Of a stretch of DNA of 54,311 bases, positions 1-7,210 are shown one piece after another. Positions within the stretch are counted from its first letter, which is position 1, and each line of letters begins with the position of its first letter. The translations under genes were made by a program, and so were the position numbers. Source of the stretch: Clostridia bacterium (lineage in GTDB: Bacteria > Bacillota > Clostridia > Oscillospirales > Acutalibacteraceae); NCBI GenBank assembly GCA_017465465.1, contig JAFTWE010000016.1, positions 1 through 54,311 of the forward strand, in the 5' to 3' direction. The notes beneath the pieces were generated by a model. That model worked only from the letters and a program-made list of their open reading frames with translations. It searched no databases and had not been told where the DNA came from.

Positions 1-9
1 CGACCAAAT

Positions 10-47
10 AAAGACTTCAATCATAAGATTGGGGTCTTTATTTTTTT
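10..47 (+). terminator. Rho-independent terminator
   Basis: A 13-bp stem (10-22 with 27-39, two G-U pairs) closes over an ATAA loop and is followed by a run of seven T. The window opens with CGACCA only four bases before the stem, which could be the last bases of an encoded tRNA (discriminator A plus CCA) lying off the left edge. That link is inference; the hairpin is seen directly. Confidence 0.8.
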
Positions 48-221
48 GAAATAAGATATTTGAAATCCTACATTCTGACAAAAAGCCGGCACCTGCTTTG
101 GGCAAAAAATACAAGCGCATCCGGTGGATGAGAAAGCGAGTGTTTTTTGGCGTAGCGGTCAAAATTTGCCCGCGCTCCAAGCGGAAAGCAAGTTTTGGGC
201 ACCGCAAGAGACATGAAGTGA

Positions 222-256
222 GGATGTCGGGAGTTCGAGTCTCCTCACAACCACCA
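222..256 (+). repeat. Orphan tRNA 3' end (T-arm, acceptor strand, CCA)
   Basis: Positions 229-245 form a T-arm (5-bp stem, TTCGAGT loop), 246-252 give a 7-base acceptor strand, 253 is a discriminator A and 254-256 is CCA, so the spacing is exactly that of a tRNA 3' end. No matching 5' half (GGTTGTG expected) exists upstream in the window, and 60-221 does not fold as a tRNA body by eye. I read it as a duplicated 3' tRNA remnant, of the kind left when an integrase uses a tRNA gene as attachment site. The rest of 48-228 shows nothing I can assign. Confidence 0.45.
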
Positions 257-258
257 TA

Positions 259-290
259 GACCGTAATGCCTTTCGACATTACGGTCTTTT
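259..290 (+). terminator. Rho-independent terminator
   Basis: A perfect 10-bp stem (259-268 with 277-286) with an 8-base loop is followed by TTTT. It lies two bases after the CCA of the tRNA-like remnant and just beyond the 3' end of leftward-read dinB, so it can serve the remnant on + and may also end dinB transcription on the other strand. Confidence 0.75.
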
Positions 291-302
291 GATTTGCAAA
301 AA

Positions 303-1547
303 TTATTTATGCATCTGCCCCGGCAAAGTTATGTCGTTGGTCTGATTCATAGGGGCTTTCACCTCTTCAAGCAAGGCGGCGGAGTGGACAGCTTTGTTGC
401 CGAAGCGCTGACGAAGAACTTCTACAGCATTATCAAGCTTTTCTATTTTTTCGATTTTTTTCACATCGTTGAACATATCCACCTGAAAAACATCGTCCGC
501 CGAGCGCAGGTCAATGGCTCTCACGGTTACGGCTCTGACCTTGATTTTTTCGGGCAGATTATCGTCAAACAGCTTTCTGCCTGTGCGGGCAATTATATCT
601 GCACTCTGAGTAGGAAACGGTGTTTTGCATTGATACTGCTTAACGCTGAGGTTATTATCTTTAATTGAAATCTGCACACCGCAGGCAGAAAGATTGTGTG
701 CCTTCAGCTTATGGCCGATATCCTGACTCATTTCCAGCATAACAAGCCACACTTCCTTTTCGGTAACCAAATCTTCCTTGCAGGTTATGCCGTGACCGAT
801 TGATTTCACTTCAGATTTATAATCCTTGTGCATAACCTTGGAGGTATCTGTTCCGTTGGCAAAGTGCCAGATTTGCTCACCCTTAACACCAAACCAGCTT
901 TTTAAAAGTTCGGGGCTTGTTGCCGCCAGCTGACCGATTGTGTGAATTCCGTAAAAATTAAGCTTCTGAACGGTTGACCTGCCTACATAAAGCAGGTCAT
1001 TCACAGGCAAGGGCCACACCTTATCTTTAAAATCATTTATTGATATTTCGGTAACGGCATCGGGCTTTTTCATATCAGAGCCGAGCTTTGCAAAAATTTT
1101 GTTAAAAGAAACACCGACACTCACCGTCAGGCCCAATTCTTCTTTCATTTCACGGCGGATTCTCTGAGCAATATCTACACCTGAGCCAAACAGCATACCG
1201 CTGTGGGTAACATCAAGCCAGCACTCATCCATACCAAAAGGCTCAACCAAATCGGTATATCTGCAATAAATATCCCTTGCAAGACGCGAGTATTTCATAT
1301 ACTGCTCAAAATGAGGCTCAACCATAATCAAATCCGGGCAAAGGCGCTTTGCCTCCCAGTTGACCATAGCTGTTTTAACCCCGCACTTTTTGGCAAGCTC
1401 ACTCTTTGCAAGCACAATTCCGTGGCGGTTTTCGGTGCTTCCGCAAACGGCAACGGGCTTGCCTCTTAATTCGGGATTGAGCATAATTTCAACCGAAGCA
1501 TAAAAGCTGTTAAGGTCGCTGTGTAAAATTACAGGTGTTTTTTTCAT
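303..1547 (-). CDS. dinB: Y-family DNA polymerase (Pol IV/DinB type)
   Basis: Translesion polymerase of 414 residues that copies past damaged template bases. The palm carries the metal ligands D11 in the HSDLNSFYASVE motif and D107/E108 in GMDECW; Y16 sits at the steric-gate position. Finger, thumb (HhH around VGRSTVQKL) and little-finger regions follow, and QVDMF near the C-terminus resembles a beta-clamp binding motif. The longer open frame adds 35 residues upstream, but those overlap the -10/operator region, so the ATG at 1547 is chosen. The gene is read away from an XRE/ImmA operon and its promoter overlaps repeated AAACTTC boxes, suggesting damage-induced control by that pair. Family call is firm; DinB versus UmuC-like subgroup less so. 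Confidence 0.92.
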   Translation of the reverse strand: MKKTPVILHSDLNSFYASVEIMLNPELRGKPVAVCGSTENRHGIVLAKSELAKKCGVKTAMVNWEAKRLCPDLIMVEPHFEQYMKYSRLARDIYCRYTDLVEPFGMDECWLDVTHSGMLFGSGVDIAQRIRREMKEELGLTVSVGVSFNKIFAKLGSDMKKPDAVTEISINDFKDKVWPLPVNDLLYVGRSTVQKLNFYGIHTIGQLAATSPELLKSWFGVKGEQIWHFANGTDTSKVMHKDYKSEVKSIGHGITCKEDLVTEKEVWLVMLEMSQDIGHKLKAHNLSACGVQISIKDNNLSVKQYQCKTPFPTQSADIIARTGRKLFDDNLPEKIKVRAVTVRAIDLRSADDVFQVDMFNDVKKIEKIEKLDNAVEVLRQRFGNKAVHSAALLEEVKAPMNQTNDITLPGQMHK

Positions 1548-1548
1548 A

Positions 1549-1648
1549 AAGTTCCTAAACTTCCTATTGACAATGATAAAATTTCGGTTTATAATGGTGC
1601 CAAACTTCCTAAACTTCGTGTTTATTGTATCATCTGTTGCGAAGTTTG
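1549..1648. promoter_or_regulatory. Repeated AAACTTC operator boxes
   Basis: The heptamer AAACTTC occurs at 1557-1563, 1602-1608 and 1611-1617, and inverted (GAAGTTT) at 1641-1647; 1549-1562 also forms the inverted repeat AAGTT-CCTA-AACTT. The boxes lie just after the + promoter's -10, in the dinB leader, and between the -10 and -35 of the dinB promoter, where a bound repressor would block both. The adjacent XRE protein is the natural candidate binder (inference). Confidence 0.65.
1567..1595 (+). promoter_or_regulatory. Promoter of the XRE/ImmA operon
   Basis: TTGACA at 1567-1572 and TATAAT at 1590-1595 with a 17-base spacer, a consensus sigma-A promoter reading right. It faces the dinB promoter at 1652-1624, so the two transcripts would start within about 15 bases of each other and overlap at their 5' ends. 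Confidence 0.8.
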
Positions 1649-1652
1649 TCAA
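1624..1652 (-). promoter_or_regulatory. Promoter of dinB
   Basis: On the minus strand TTGACA (1652-1647) and TACAAT (1629-1624) are separated by 17 bases. The inverted GAAGTTT box lies in the spacer immediately beside the -35 element. No LexA-type box was seen here. Confidence 0.8.
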
Positions 1653-1678
1653 CGGTAATTTTTGAAAGGAGAGGTCTT

Positions 1679-2110
1679 ATGAAAGATTTTTCTCAAAAAG
1701 TGAGAGAGGCAAGAACTCTTTTAAAATTAAATCAGGAGGAATTAGGTAAGCTGGTGGGTGTTTCAACAAGGGCGGTTGTTGCCTATGAAACCACAGCCAC
1801 CAAGCCGAGAGCATCCACTCTTCGCAAGCTTGCCGAAACATTAAAGGTATCTGTTGATTACCTTACAAATGACGAAATTGACGACCCGCTATACGGCATT
1901 GAAAAGCAGCCCTTTGTTGAAGAAGCAAGAAGCCTTTACGGCGACAAGGCCGCAAGGGAAATTGACTTTTTAATGGAGCGCAATGCCGCACTCTTTGCCG
2001 GGGGAGAAATTTCTCAGGACGCTAAGGATGCTTATTTTGAAGCGGTTATGCAGGCTTACCTTGAATGTAAAAACAAAGCCAAGCAGACCTACGGCAAAAA
2101 GGCTGAATAA
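1679..2110 (+). CDS. XRE-family HTH repressor
   Basis: DNA-binding regulator of 143 residues. The first 60 residues form a Cro/CI helix-turn-helix (LNQEELGKLVGVSTRAVVAYE) ending in the usual SVDYL segment; the remaining 80 residues are helical and may be the dimerisation and cleavage-sensitive part. The ATG at 1679 follows AAAGGAGAGG; the longer open frame lacks a ribosome site. It is followed 12 bases later by an ImmA/IrrE peptidase, the arrangement in which the peptidase cleaves the repressor (ImmR/ImmA of ICEBs1, DdrO/IrrE of Deinococcus). Its likely targets are its own promoter and dinB, through the AAACTTC boxes. The target is inferred from position. Confidence 0.85.
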   Translation: MKDFSQKVREARTLLKLNQEELGKLVGVSTRAVVAYETTATKPRASTLRKLAETLKVSVDYLTNDEIDDPLYGIEKQPFVEEARSLYGDKAAREIDFLMERNAALFAGGEISQDAKDAYFEAVMQAYLECKNKAKQTYGKKAE

Positions 2111-2122
2111 AGAGGGATTTTT

Positions 2123-2659
2123 ATGGCTGATTTTAATTATATATGCTCCTTGGTGCAGAATATCAGGAGTAAATATGACCAGGGCAATCCGTTCAGGCTT
2201 TGCGATGAAATGGGTATAGTTACCCTTTTTGCGTCTATGGGCAGTTCCCCTTCCGCCTGCAAAGGATTTTTTCTCACTCAGAGCAGAATAAAAAGCATAA
2301 CCATCAACAGTGATTTATCTGAGGATTTTCAGCGGATTATCTGCGCTCACGAGCTTGGTCACGCTATGCTTCACAGAGACAGAAGCGGAGTGAACGCGTT
2401 TCACGATTTTTCATTTTTTGACGGTGCAGACAGGCTTGAATATGAAGCTAATATTTTTGCCGCAGAGCTTCTTCTGCCTGATGACGAGGTGCTGAAAATT
2501 CTCAACGACGACCTTTCGTTTTTTCAGGCGGCGGCTAATCTGTATGTACCTGCGGAGCTGTTGGATTTTAAGTTCCGCACACTTAAATGGAAGGGCTACA
2601 AGGTGATTGAACCGCCACTTAATGCAACAGGTAATTTTTTGAAAAAAGTTCACGAATAG
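2123..2659 (+). CDS. ImmA/IrrE-family metallopeptidase
   Basis: Zinc peptidase of 178 residues. The active site AHELGHAMLH gives H76, E77 and H80 (HEXXH), and the downstream LEYEANIFAAELLLP segment supplies the usual third acidic ligand, a hallmark of this family. Known relatives inactivate a partner XRE repressor by site-specific cleavage on DNA damage or quorum signals. Here the partner is encoded immediately upstream, and a translesion polymerase lies on the other side. RBS is AAAGAGGG before ATG. The stop is one base before the next start, so translation is coupled. The damage-sensing role is inference; the protein family is clear. Confidence 0.88.
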   Translation: MADFNYICSLVQNIRSKYDQGNPFRLCDEMGIVTLFASMGSSPSACKGFFLTQSRIKSITINSDLSEDFQRIICAHELGHAMLHRDRSGVNAFHDFSFFDGADRLEYEANIFAAELLLPDDEVLKILNDDLSFFQAAANLYVPAELLDFKFRTLKWKGYKVIEPPLNATGNFLKKVHE

Positions 2660-2660
2660 G

Positions 2661-2939
2661 ATGAGGATATTGGAAAACAGAATTTATGTTTCGGTGGATG
2701 TTTGCTTTGACATCTACGGGCAGATGCTGCCAACAAACATTAAATGGGAAGACGGCTCGGTCTACCCCATTGACAAGGTAACAGATATCCGCCAGGCCGC
2801 CGCGGCAAAATCAGGCGGTCAGGGTGACAGATACACCGTTATGATTGCGGGCAGAGAAAAATATCTTTTCTTTGAACGCTCCTGCGCACGAAACGGAAAT
2901 TTAATCGGAAGCTGGTTTGTGGAGAGGAAAGCCGTATGA
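2661..2939 (+). CDS. Small uncharacterised protein of the dinB/XRE module
   Basis: A 92-residue protein I do not recognise. It is predicted to be mostly beta strand (IYVSVDVCFDIYGQM, YPIDKVTDIRQ, YTVMIAGREKYLFFE), with a GQGDRYTVMIAGREKYLFFE core and a closing GSWFVE strand, consistent with a small barrel-like fold. There is no signal peptide or membrane segment. It begins one base after the immA stop and overlaps the next gene by ATGA, so it is translationally coupled to both. Co-occurrence with the repressor and peptidase suggests a role in the same response, but no function can be given. Confidence 0.75.
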   Translation: MRILENRIYVSVDVCFDIYGQMLPTNIKWEDGSVYPIDKVTDIRQAAAAKSGGQGDRYTVMIAGREKYLFFERSCARNGNLIGSWFVERKAV

Positions 2940-3832
2940 TTGATAACATTTATAAAAATTGTCCCACTTATGAAACTGATACTTTTACCCTTAGATTAGT
3001 AAAAGTTGAAGATGCCGAAAACTTGCTCAAGTGTTATTCAGACAAACAAGTTTCACAAAAAGCTAACAAAGATTACTGCACAAGTGATTTTTATTATACA
3101 ACCGTTGAAGAAATGGAAGAATGTATCCGTTTTTGGCTAAAAGAATATAAAGAGGAACGATATGTCAGATTTGCAATCATCTTAAAATCAACCGATAATG
3201 CTGTTGGTACTTTAGAAATTTTTGGTGACCATGATGGTATATTAAGAATTGATATCGCAAGCACTTATGAAAAATATATTGAAGAACTCATCAGATTGGC
3301 AGTTTTCAAGCTTATCAAAGACTTTAATATCGAAAGCTTGAAAATCAAAGCATCTAATACTCCTGAACGAATTACATTGCTTGAAAAATACGGCTTCGTT
3401 CCGTCTGAAACATTTAGAAAAGGTTTAGGTTATTACGAAAGGCCTGTGTTAAGATTTTTCGACGAGTCCAAAGGTGTTGCCTATTGCGGTTTGGCTTGTT
3501 GCGTTTGCAGCGAAAACAAAAATTGCAAAGGTTGCCGAAATGACGGATGTAAAGATAAGGATTGGTGCAAAAGCTATATCTGTTGTAAAAATAAAAAACT
3601 AAACGGTTGTTGGGAATGTGAGCAATTCCCTTGTGATTATTCTATGCTCAACAAGCTACGAGTTAAAACTTTTGCAAAATATATTGGCAAAAACTCAGCT
3701 AAAAAACTAATATCAAAATTAAAAGCGTTTGAAAAAGATGGTATTCTTTATCATCACTACGAAAAATTAGTAGGCGATTATGATTTATTTGAAGGTGAAA
3801 ACGATATTTTCGACTTTCTCGATAATACCTGA
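2936..3832 (+). CDS. GNAT acetyltransferase fused to DUF3795
   Basis: A 298-residue two-domain protein. Residues 1-175 look like a RimJ/RimL-type GNAT (YETDTFTLRLVKVEDAENL start, LKIKASNTPERITLLEKYGF near the acetyl-CoA site). Residues 180-240 are a cysteine-rich DUF3795 module with about thirteen cysteines (C184, C188, C189, C191, C197, C200, C205, C211, C216, C217, C225, C228, C233), probably metal binding; a helical tail follows. It overlaps the previous gene by ATGA, but its codons are visibly more A/T-rich than the upstream genes, hinting at separate acquisition. Substrate unknown. Confidence 0.8.
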   Translation: MIDNIYKNCPTYETDTFTLRLVKVEDAENLLKCYSDKQVSQKANKDYCTSDFYYTTVEEMEECIRFWLKEYKEERYVRFAIILKSTDNAVGTLEIFGDHDGILRIDIASTYEKYIEELIRLAVFKLIKDFNIESLKIKASNTPERITLLEKYGFVPSETFRKGLGYYERPVLRFFDESKGVAYCGLACCVCSENKNCKGCRNDGCKDKDWCKSYICCKNKKLNGCWECEQFPCDYSMLNKLRVKTFAKYIGKNSAKKLISKLKAFEKDGILYHHYEKLVGDYDLFEGENDIFDFLDNT

Positions 3833-3861
3833 TTGATTTAATTGCTTGTTTATGCTAAAAT
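3833..3861 (+). promoter_or_regulatory. Promoter of the alpha-galactosidase gene
   Basis: TTGATT (3833-3838) and TAAAAT (3856-3861) with a 17-base spacer. The -35 begins right after the stop codon of the preceding gene, so the glycosidase can be transcribed on its own. Confidence 0.55.
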
Positions 3862-3892
3862 GGTGTCAATACATTTGAAACGAGGTATTTGT

Positions 3893-5569
3893 ATGTACAA
3901 ATTCTTTGCGGAACTTACTATGGGCGGCAGGGCTTTTTCCACAAAAAACCTTGACAACGACGCTTTCACCCTTGAAATGAATGAAAATGACGGCGTTCTT
4001 GTTGCCACCCTTAAGGCTAAGGAAGATATTTCTATGTCAACACTTGCACTCACCTGTGAGCGTAAGTTTGATGATAACGATTTGTTTTATGCAAACGGCT
4101 ATCAATCCTGGACAACCTCCAGAGAATTTTCAAAAGCCGACAACACTCACGGCTATGCTAAGGCCGCTAATTTTTCAAAGCTGACAAAGGCTATGAGCTC
4201 TGTTTTTGGTGATTATCATTTTGCCGAATACGGCAAGCAGGGTTGCTTCCATTCATATACATACTGCTATTTCAGAAAGAAAAACAGCAGAGATATCACC
4301 CTTTACGGCTCAAATAGTGAACGTCAGGGCTTCACAGTTTTTGAAGCTGATATGAATGACGGCGTTTTCAAAATCAAGAAGGATATTGAAGGCCTTGAGC
4401 TTAAAGCCGGCGACGAATACGAAGTATTTAACATTGCAATTATCAATGATGAATTTGATGCCGCATTTGACAAGTATTTCTTTGATTTTGTAAAGGTTAA
4501 AGAGCCTAAAATCAAGCATCTTGCAGGCTACACATCATGGTATAACTATTTCCAGAAGATTGATGAGCACATCATTCTCCGCGACCTTGACGGTATGGAC
4601 AGAGCCAAAGATGTTGTGGGCATTTTCCAGGTTGATGACGGTTATGAATCTGCAGTTGGTGACTGGCTGATTCCCGACAAGAAGAAGTTCCCCAACGGAA
4701 TGAAATATATTGCCGATAAAATCCACGGAAAGGGCTATATGGCAGGCATCTGGCTTGCTCCGTTCAACGCTCAGAGAAGTGCCAAAATCCGCAAGGACCA
4801 CCCCGATTGGTTTATTCTTGACCCCAAAACAGGCAAACAGCTTTTCACCTGCCCGGGCTGGGGCGGCGCTTATGTAATGGACATATACAACCCCGAGGTA
4901 AGAGATTATATCAAGAGAGTTTTTGATACCGTTCTCAATGACTGGGGCTTTGATATGGTGAAGCTTGACTTCCTTTACAGCCAGTGTATGTACCCGAGAA
5001 ACGGCAAAACCCGCGGTGAAATTATGTGCGACGGTGTTGACTTCCTTCGCGAGGTTTGCGGTGACAAGCTCATTCTCGGTTGCGGTGTTCCCCTGGGTGC
5101 TTGTATGGGTGTGTTTGACGCTTGCAGAATCGGTTGCGACGCTAACAAGGCTTTTGGCGGTGACATTCTCAACAGACTTGCTATCAACAACGAAATCCCC
5201 TCATCACAGAATGCGATTATCAACACTATTTTCAGAAATCATCTTGACGGCAGAGCTTTCTGTAACGACCCCGACGTTCTCTTCCTGAGAAACGACAATA
5301 TTAAATACACCTTTGAGCAGAAGCTCCTTTTAGGCAAGGTTAATGCTGTTTGCGGTAATGTTCTTTTCGTTTCTGATAATGCAGGTGATTATGATTCAAA
5401 GCAGCTTCACTTTATGACAGAATTCTTTAAAGATAAGGATTACAAGGTGCTTGGCGCTCAGTTTGAAACAGACGAAATCATCCGCCTTGACTTCACAGAA
5501 GACGGAATCAACAAAACGCTTAAGTTTAATGTTCAGACAGGTAAGAGTAACATTATAGATTGTGTATAA
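3893..5569 (+). CDS. GH36-type alpha-galactosidase
   Basis: Cytoplasmic glycosidase of 558 residues without a signal peptide, removing terminal alpha-galactose from oligosaccharides such as raffinose or melibiose. An N-terminal beta-sandwich (to about 220) precedes a TIM barrel with FQVDDGYESAVGDW, GIWLAPF, MVKLDFLY (D359, probable nucleophile) and RIGCDAN (D416, probable acid/base), the clan GH-D pattern. It is shorter than the 700-residue multidomain GH36 enzymes, with a compact C-terminus. The ATG at 3893 follows CGAGGT; the longer frame starts inside the promoter. No transporter lies beside it, so sugar uptake must be encoded elsewhere. Exact substrate is not determined. Confidence 0.87.
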   Translation: MYKFFAELTMGGRAFSTKNLDNDAFTLEMNENDGVLVATLKAKEDISMSTLALTCERKFDDNDLFYANGYQSWTTSREFSKADNTHGYAKAANFSKLTKAMSSVFGDYHFAEYGKQGCFHSYTYCYFRKKNSRDITLYGSNSERQGFTVFEADMNDGVFKIKKDIEGLELKAGDEYEVFNIAIINDEFDAAFDKYFFDFVKVKEPKIKHLAGYTSWYNYFQKIDEHIILRDLDGMDRAKDVVGIFQVDDGYESAVGDWLIPDKKKFPNGMKYIADKIHGKGYMAGIWLAPFNAQRSAKIRKDHPDWFILDPKTGKQLFTCPGWGGAYVMDIYNPEVRDYIKRVFDTVLNDWGFDMVKLDFLYSQCMYPRNGKTRGEIMCDGVDFLREVCGDKLILGCGVPLGACMGVFDACRIGCDANKAFGGDILNRLAINNEIPSSQNAIINTIFRNHLDGRAFCNDPDVLFLRNDNIKYTFEQKLLLGKVNAVCGNVLFVSDNAGDYDSKQLHFMTEFFKDKDYKVLGAQFETDEIIRLDFTEDGINKTLKFNVQTGKSNIIDCV

Positions 5570-5576
5570 AAGCAAA

Positions 5577-5608
5577 CCCATCAGAGTTTCGGCTCTGATG
5601 GGAATTTT
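5577..5608. terminator. Bidirectional terminator
   Basis: A perfect 10-bp stem CCCATCAGAG/CTCTGATGGG (5577-5586, 5593-5602) with AATTTTTA on the + side and A/T-rich sequence on the other. It separates the convergent alpha-galactosidase and YhcH-family genes. Confidence 0.8.
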
Positions 5609-6069
5609 TATAGCTGAATTTTAAACACGATTTTTTCTACATTACATTCTTTGTCGGCACAAAGGCAAGGTGCATGAGCATCCTCAGGCAAAAGGAAGAG
5701 GAACGAGCCTTTAGTTAAAACAAAATCAAATTTGCTTTTACCGCTGTAAAAGGCAATGTCGCCGCCCTTTGAATATTCTTCGCTGATGAGGTTATCCTCA
5801 ACATCACCGAGAGGCACCCAACCGATTTTTTCCATACCGTTTACAATATACTGCAAATCGGCATACTTTTTATGAGCCTCAAACTTGACCTCTTTATCAG
5901 CCTCAGTGCGATACTGAGCAATAGAGGCAAACAGGCGCTCACCGTCAATATGGTATGTTCCCGGTGCAAAATGCTCTTGCTTATGCTTTTCAATAAATTC
6001 AAGAATCTGCTCAAATACGGGGTATTCTTCTTTATACTGTAAAAGGTTATCAGCTTTATCAATTATCAT
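5608..6069 (-). CDS. YhcH/YjgK/YiaL family protein
   Basis: A 153-residue cupin-like protein of the family that includes EbgC and YhcH, thought to act on sugars or to help open or isomerise them. Visible signatures are the HIDGERLFASIAQYRT segment, FEAHKKYADLQYIVNG and the LPEDAHAP strand with its conserved histidine. Length is typical. It is a single gene, convergent with the alpha-galactosidase and sharing its terminator, consistent with a common role in carbohydrate use. RBS AAGGAGATG precedes ATG at 6069. The exact reaction is unknown. Confidence 0.85.
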   Translation of the reverse strand: MIIDKADNLLQYKEEYPVFEQILEFIEKHKQEHFAPGTYHIDGERLFASIAQYRTEADKEVKFEAHKKYADLQYIVNGMEKIGWVPLGDVEDNLISEEYSKGGDIAFYSGKSKFDFVLTKGSFLFLLPEDAHAPCLCADKECNVEKIVFKIQL

Positions 6070-6136
6070 ATTAACATCTCCTTTTCTTGATTATAAGCTT
6101 TTATCGGTAAAAATACAAGACATTAGTGCAGATTAA

Positions 6137-6165
6137 TTGACTTGATAAAAAATTAATGATATTAT
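6137..6165 (+). promoter_or_regulatory. Promoter of the GT2 gene
   Basis: TTGACT (6137-6142) and TATTAT (6160-6165) with a 17-base spacer, about 28 bases before the start codon of the glycosyltransferase. Confidence 0.65.
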
Positions 6166-6192
6166 GATAGACGAATGTGTAGAGGTGGTTAT

Positions 6193-7194
6193 ATGTCAAA
6201 AATCAGTATAATTGTTCCCGTATTTAATGCAGAGAAATTTATAGACAACTGTGTTAAGAGCATCGTCAACCAAACATTGCAAGATTTGGAGATTATTTTG
6301 ATAAATGACGGTTCTTTAGATAATTCCGGTGAATTATGTGATAATTGGGCCGAAATTGATGGCAGAATAATAGTTCATCATCAAAAAAATTCAGGTCAAT
6401 GCACAGCGAGAAATTTTGGCTTAAATATAGCAACAGGTAAATATATTATGTTCGTTGACAGCGATGACTTTTTAAATAACACTATTTGTGAAAAACTATA
6501 TTGCATAGCCGAAGAAAATTCTGCTGACCTTGTCAGGTGTAATTTTAAGACTATTACAAATCATAATGATTTAATAGAAACTTCAAAAGAAGACTCCAAA
6601 GAGATTACATTTTATTCAACGGAAAATGCATTAAAAAACTTTGTTTGCGCGCCCTATTCAAGCAAAAAACATTTTCCAGCAATAGTGTGGGCAGCCATTT
6701 ATAAATCAGAGCTTTTTGATAACATTAGATTTCCGGATGGCCTTATCTATGAAGAAGGATTCGTTTTACCTCCAATTTTTCTTAAGTGCAGAAAACTTGC
6801 TCACTTGGATGAACAATTATACTATTACTATTCCAATCCTGTAGGAACTATGGGAACCGGGCTTACAGATAAAGGGCTTAAAAGCCTTGATGATTGGAAA
6901 GAAATCCACGAACTTATTTCCCCAATTTACCCCTCACTAAAGACCGCTACGGCACTTCGTTGGATAAAAAAATATATAAATACTTATCATCAAATCATCA
7001 AAAACAAAGATATAGACCAAAACGATTATTATAAACACTATATCATAGATACTCTATTTCAAAACCTTTCTTATTTTGAGTCTTTTATTAAAAAAAGGGA
7101 TTTAAAGGAATTATATTATTTTCTTAAGATTAAAAATTATAACTTTCAAAAAATAATTATCTTTATTAAGAACATCTATCATCGAATATTTTAA
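6193..7194 (+). CDS. Family 2 glycosyltransferase
   Basis: A 333-residue inverting glycosyltransferase. The GT-A fold starts with ISIIVPVFNAEKFIDNCVKS, the nucleotide-binding LINDGSLDNS, and the DXD-type metal site VDSDDF (D89, D91, D92). A basic, aromatic C-terminus (after 280) probably lies on the membrane. The ATG at 6193 is preceded by AGAGGTGG; a start six codons upstream lacks an RBS. Its A/T-rich composition differs from the flanking genes, as is common for exchangeable cell-surface polysaccharide genes. Donor and acceptor are unknown. Confidence 0.88.
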   Translation: MSKISIIVPVFNAEKFIDNCVKSIVNQTLQDLEIILINDGSLDNSGELCDNWAEIDGRIIVHHQKNSGQCTARNFGLNIATGKYIMFVDSDDFLNNTICEKLYCIAEENSADLVRCNFKTITNHNDLIETSKEDSKEITFYSTENALKNFVCAPYSSKKHFPAIVWAAIYKSELFDNIRFPDGLIYEEGFVLPPIFLKCRKLAHLDEQLYYYYSNPVGTMGTGLTDKGLKSLDDWKEIHELISPIYPSLKTATALRWIKKYINTYHQIIKNKDIDQNDYYKHYIIDTLFQNLSYFESFIKKRDLKELYYFLKIKNYNFQKIIIFIKNIYHRIF

Positions 7195-7210
7195 AGCAAA
7201 GGATGTCTTT

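Noticed and set aside
294..668. Rightward ORF overlapping dinB
   Set aside because: Antisense shadow of dinB without ribosome site or recognizable protein features.
1548..1660. LexA box controlling dinB
   Set aside because: No GAAC-N4-GTTC-type site was found; the repeated motif is AAACTTC.
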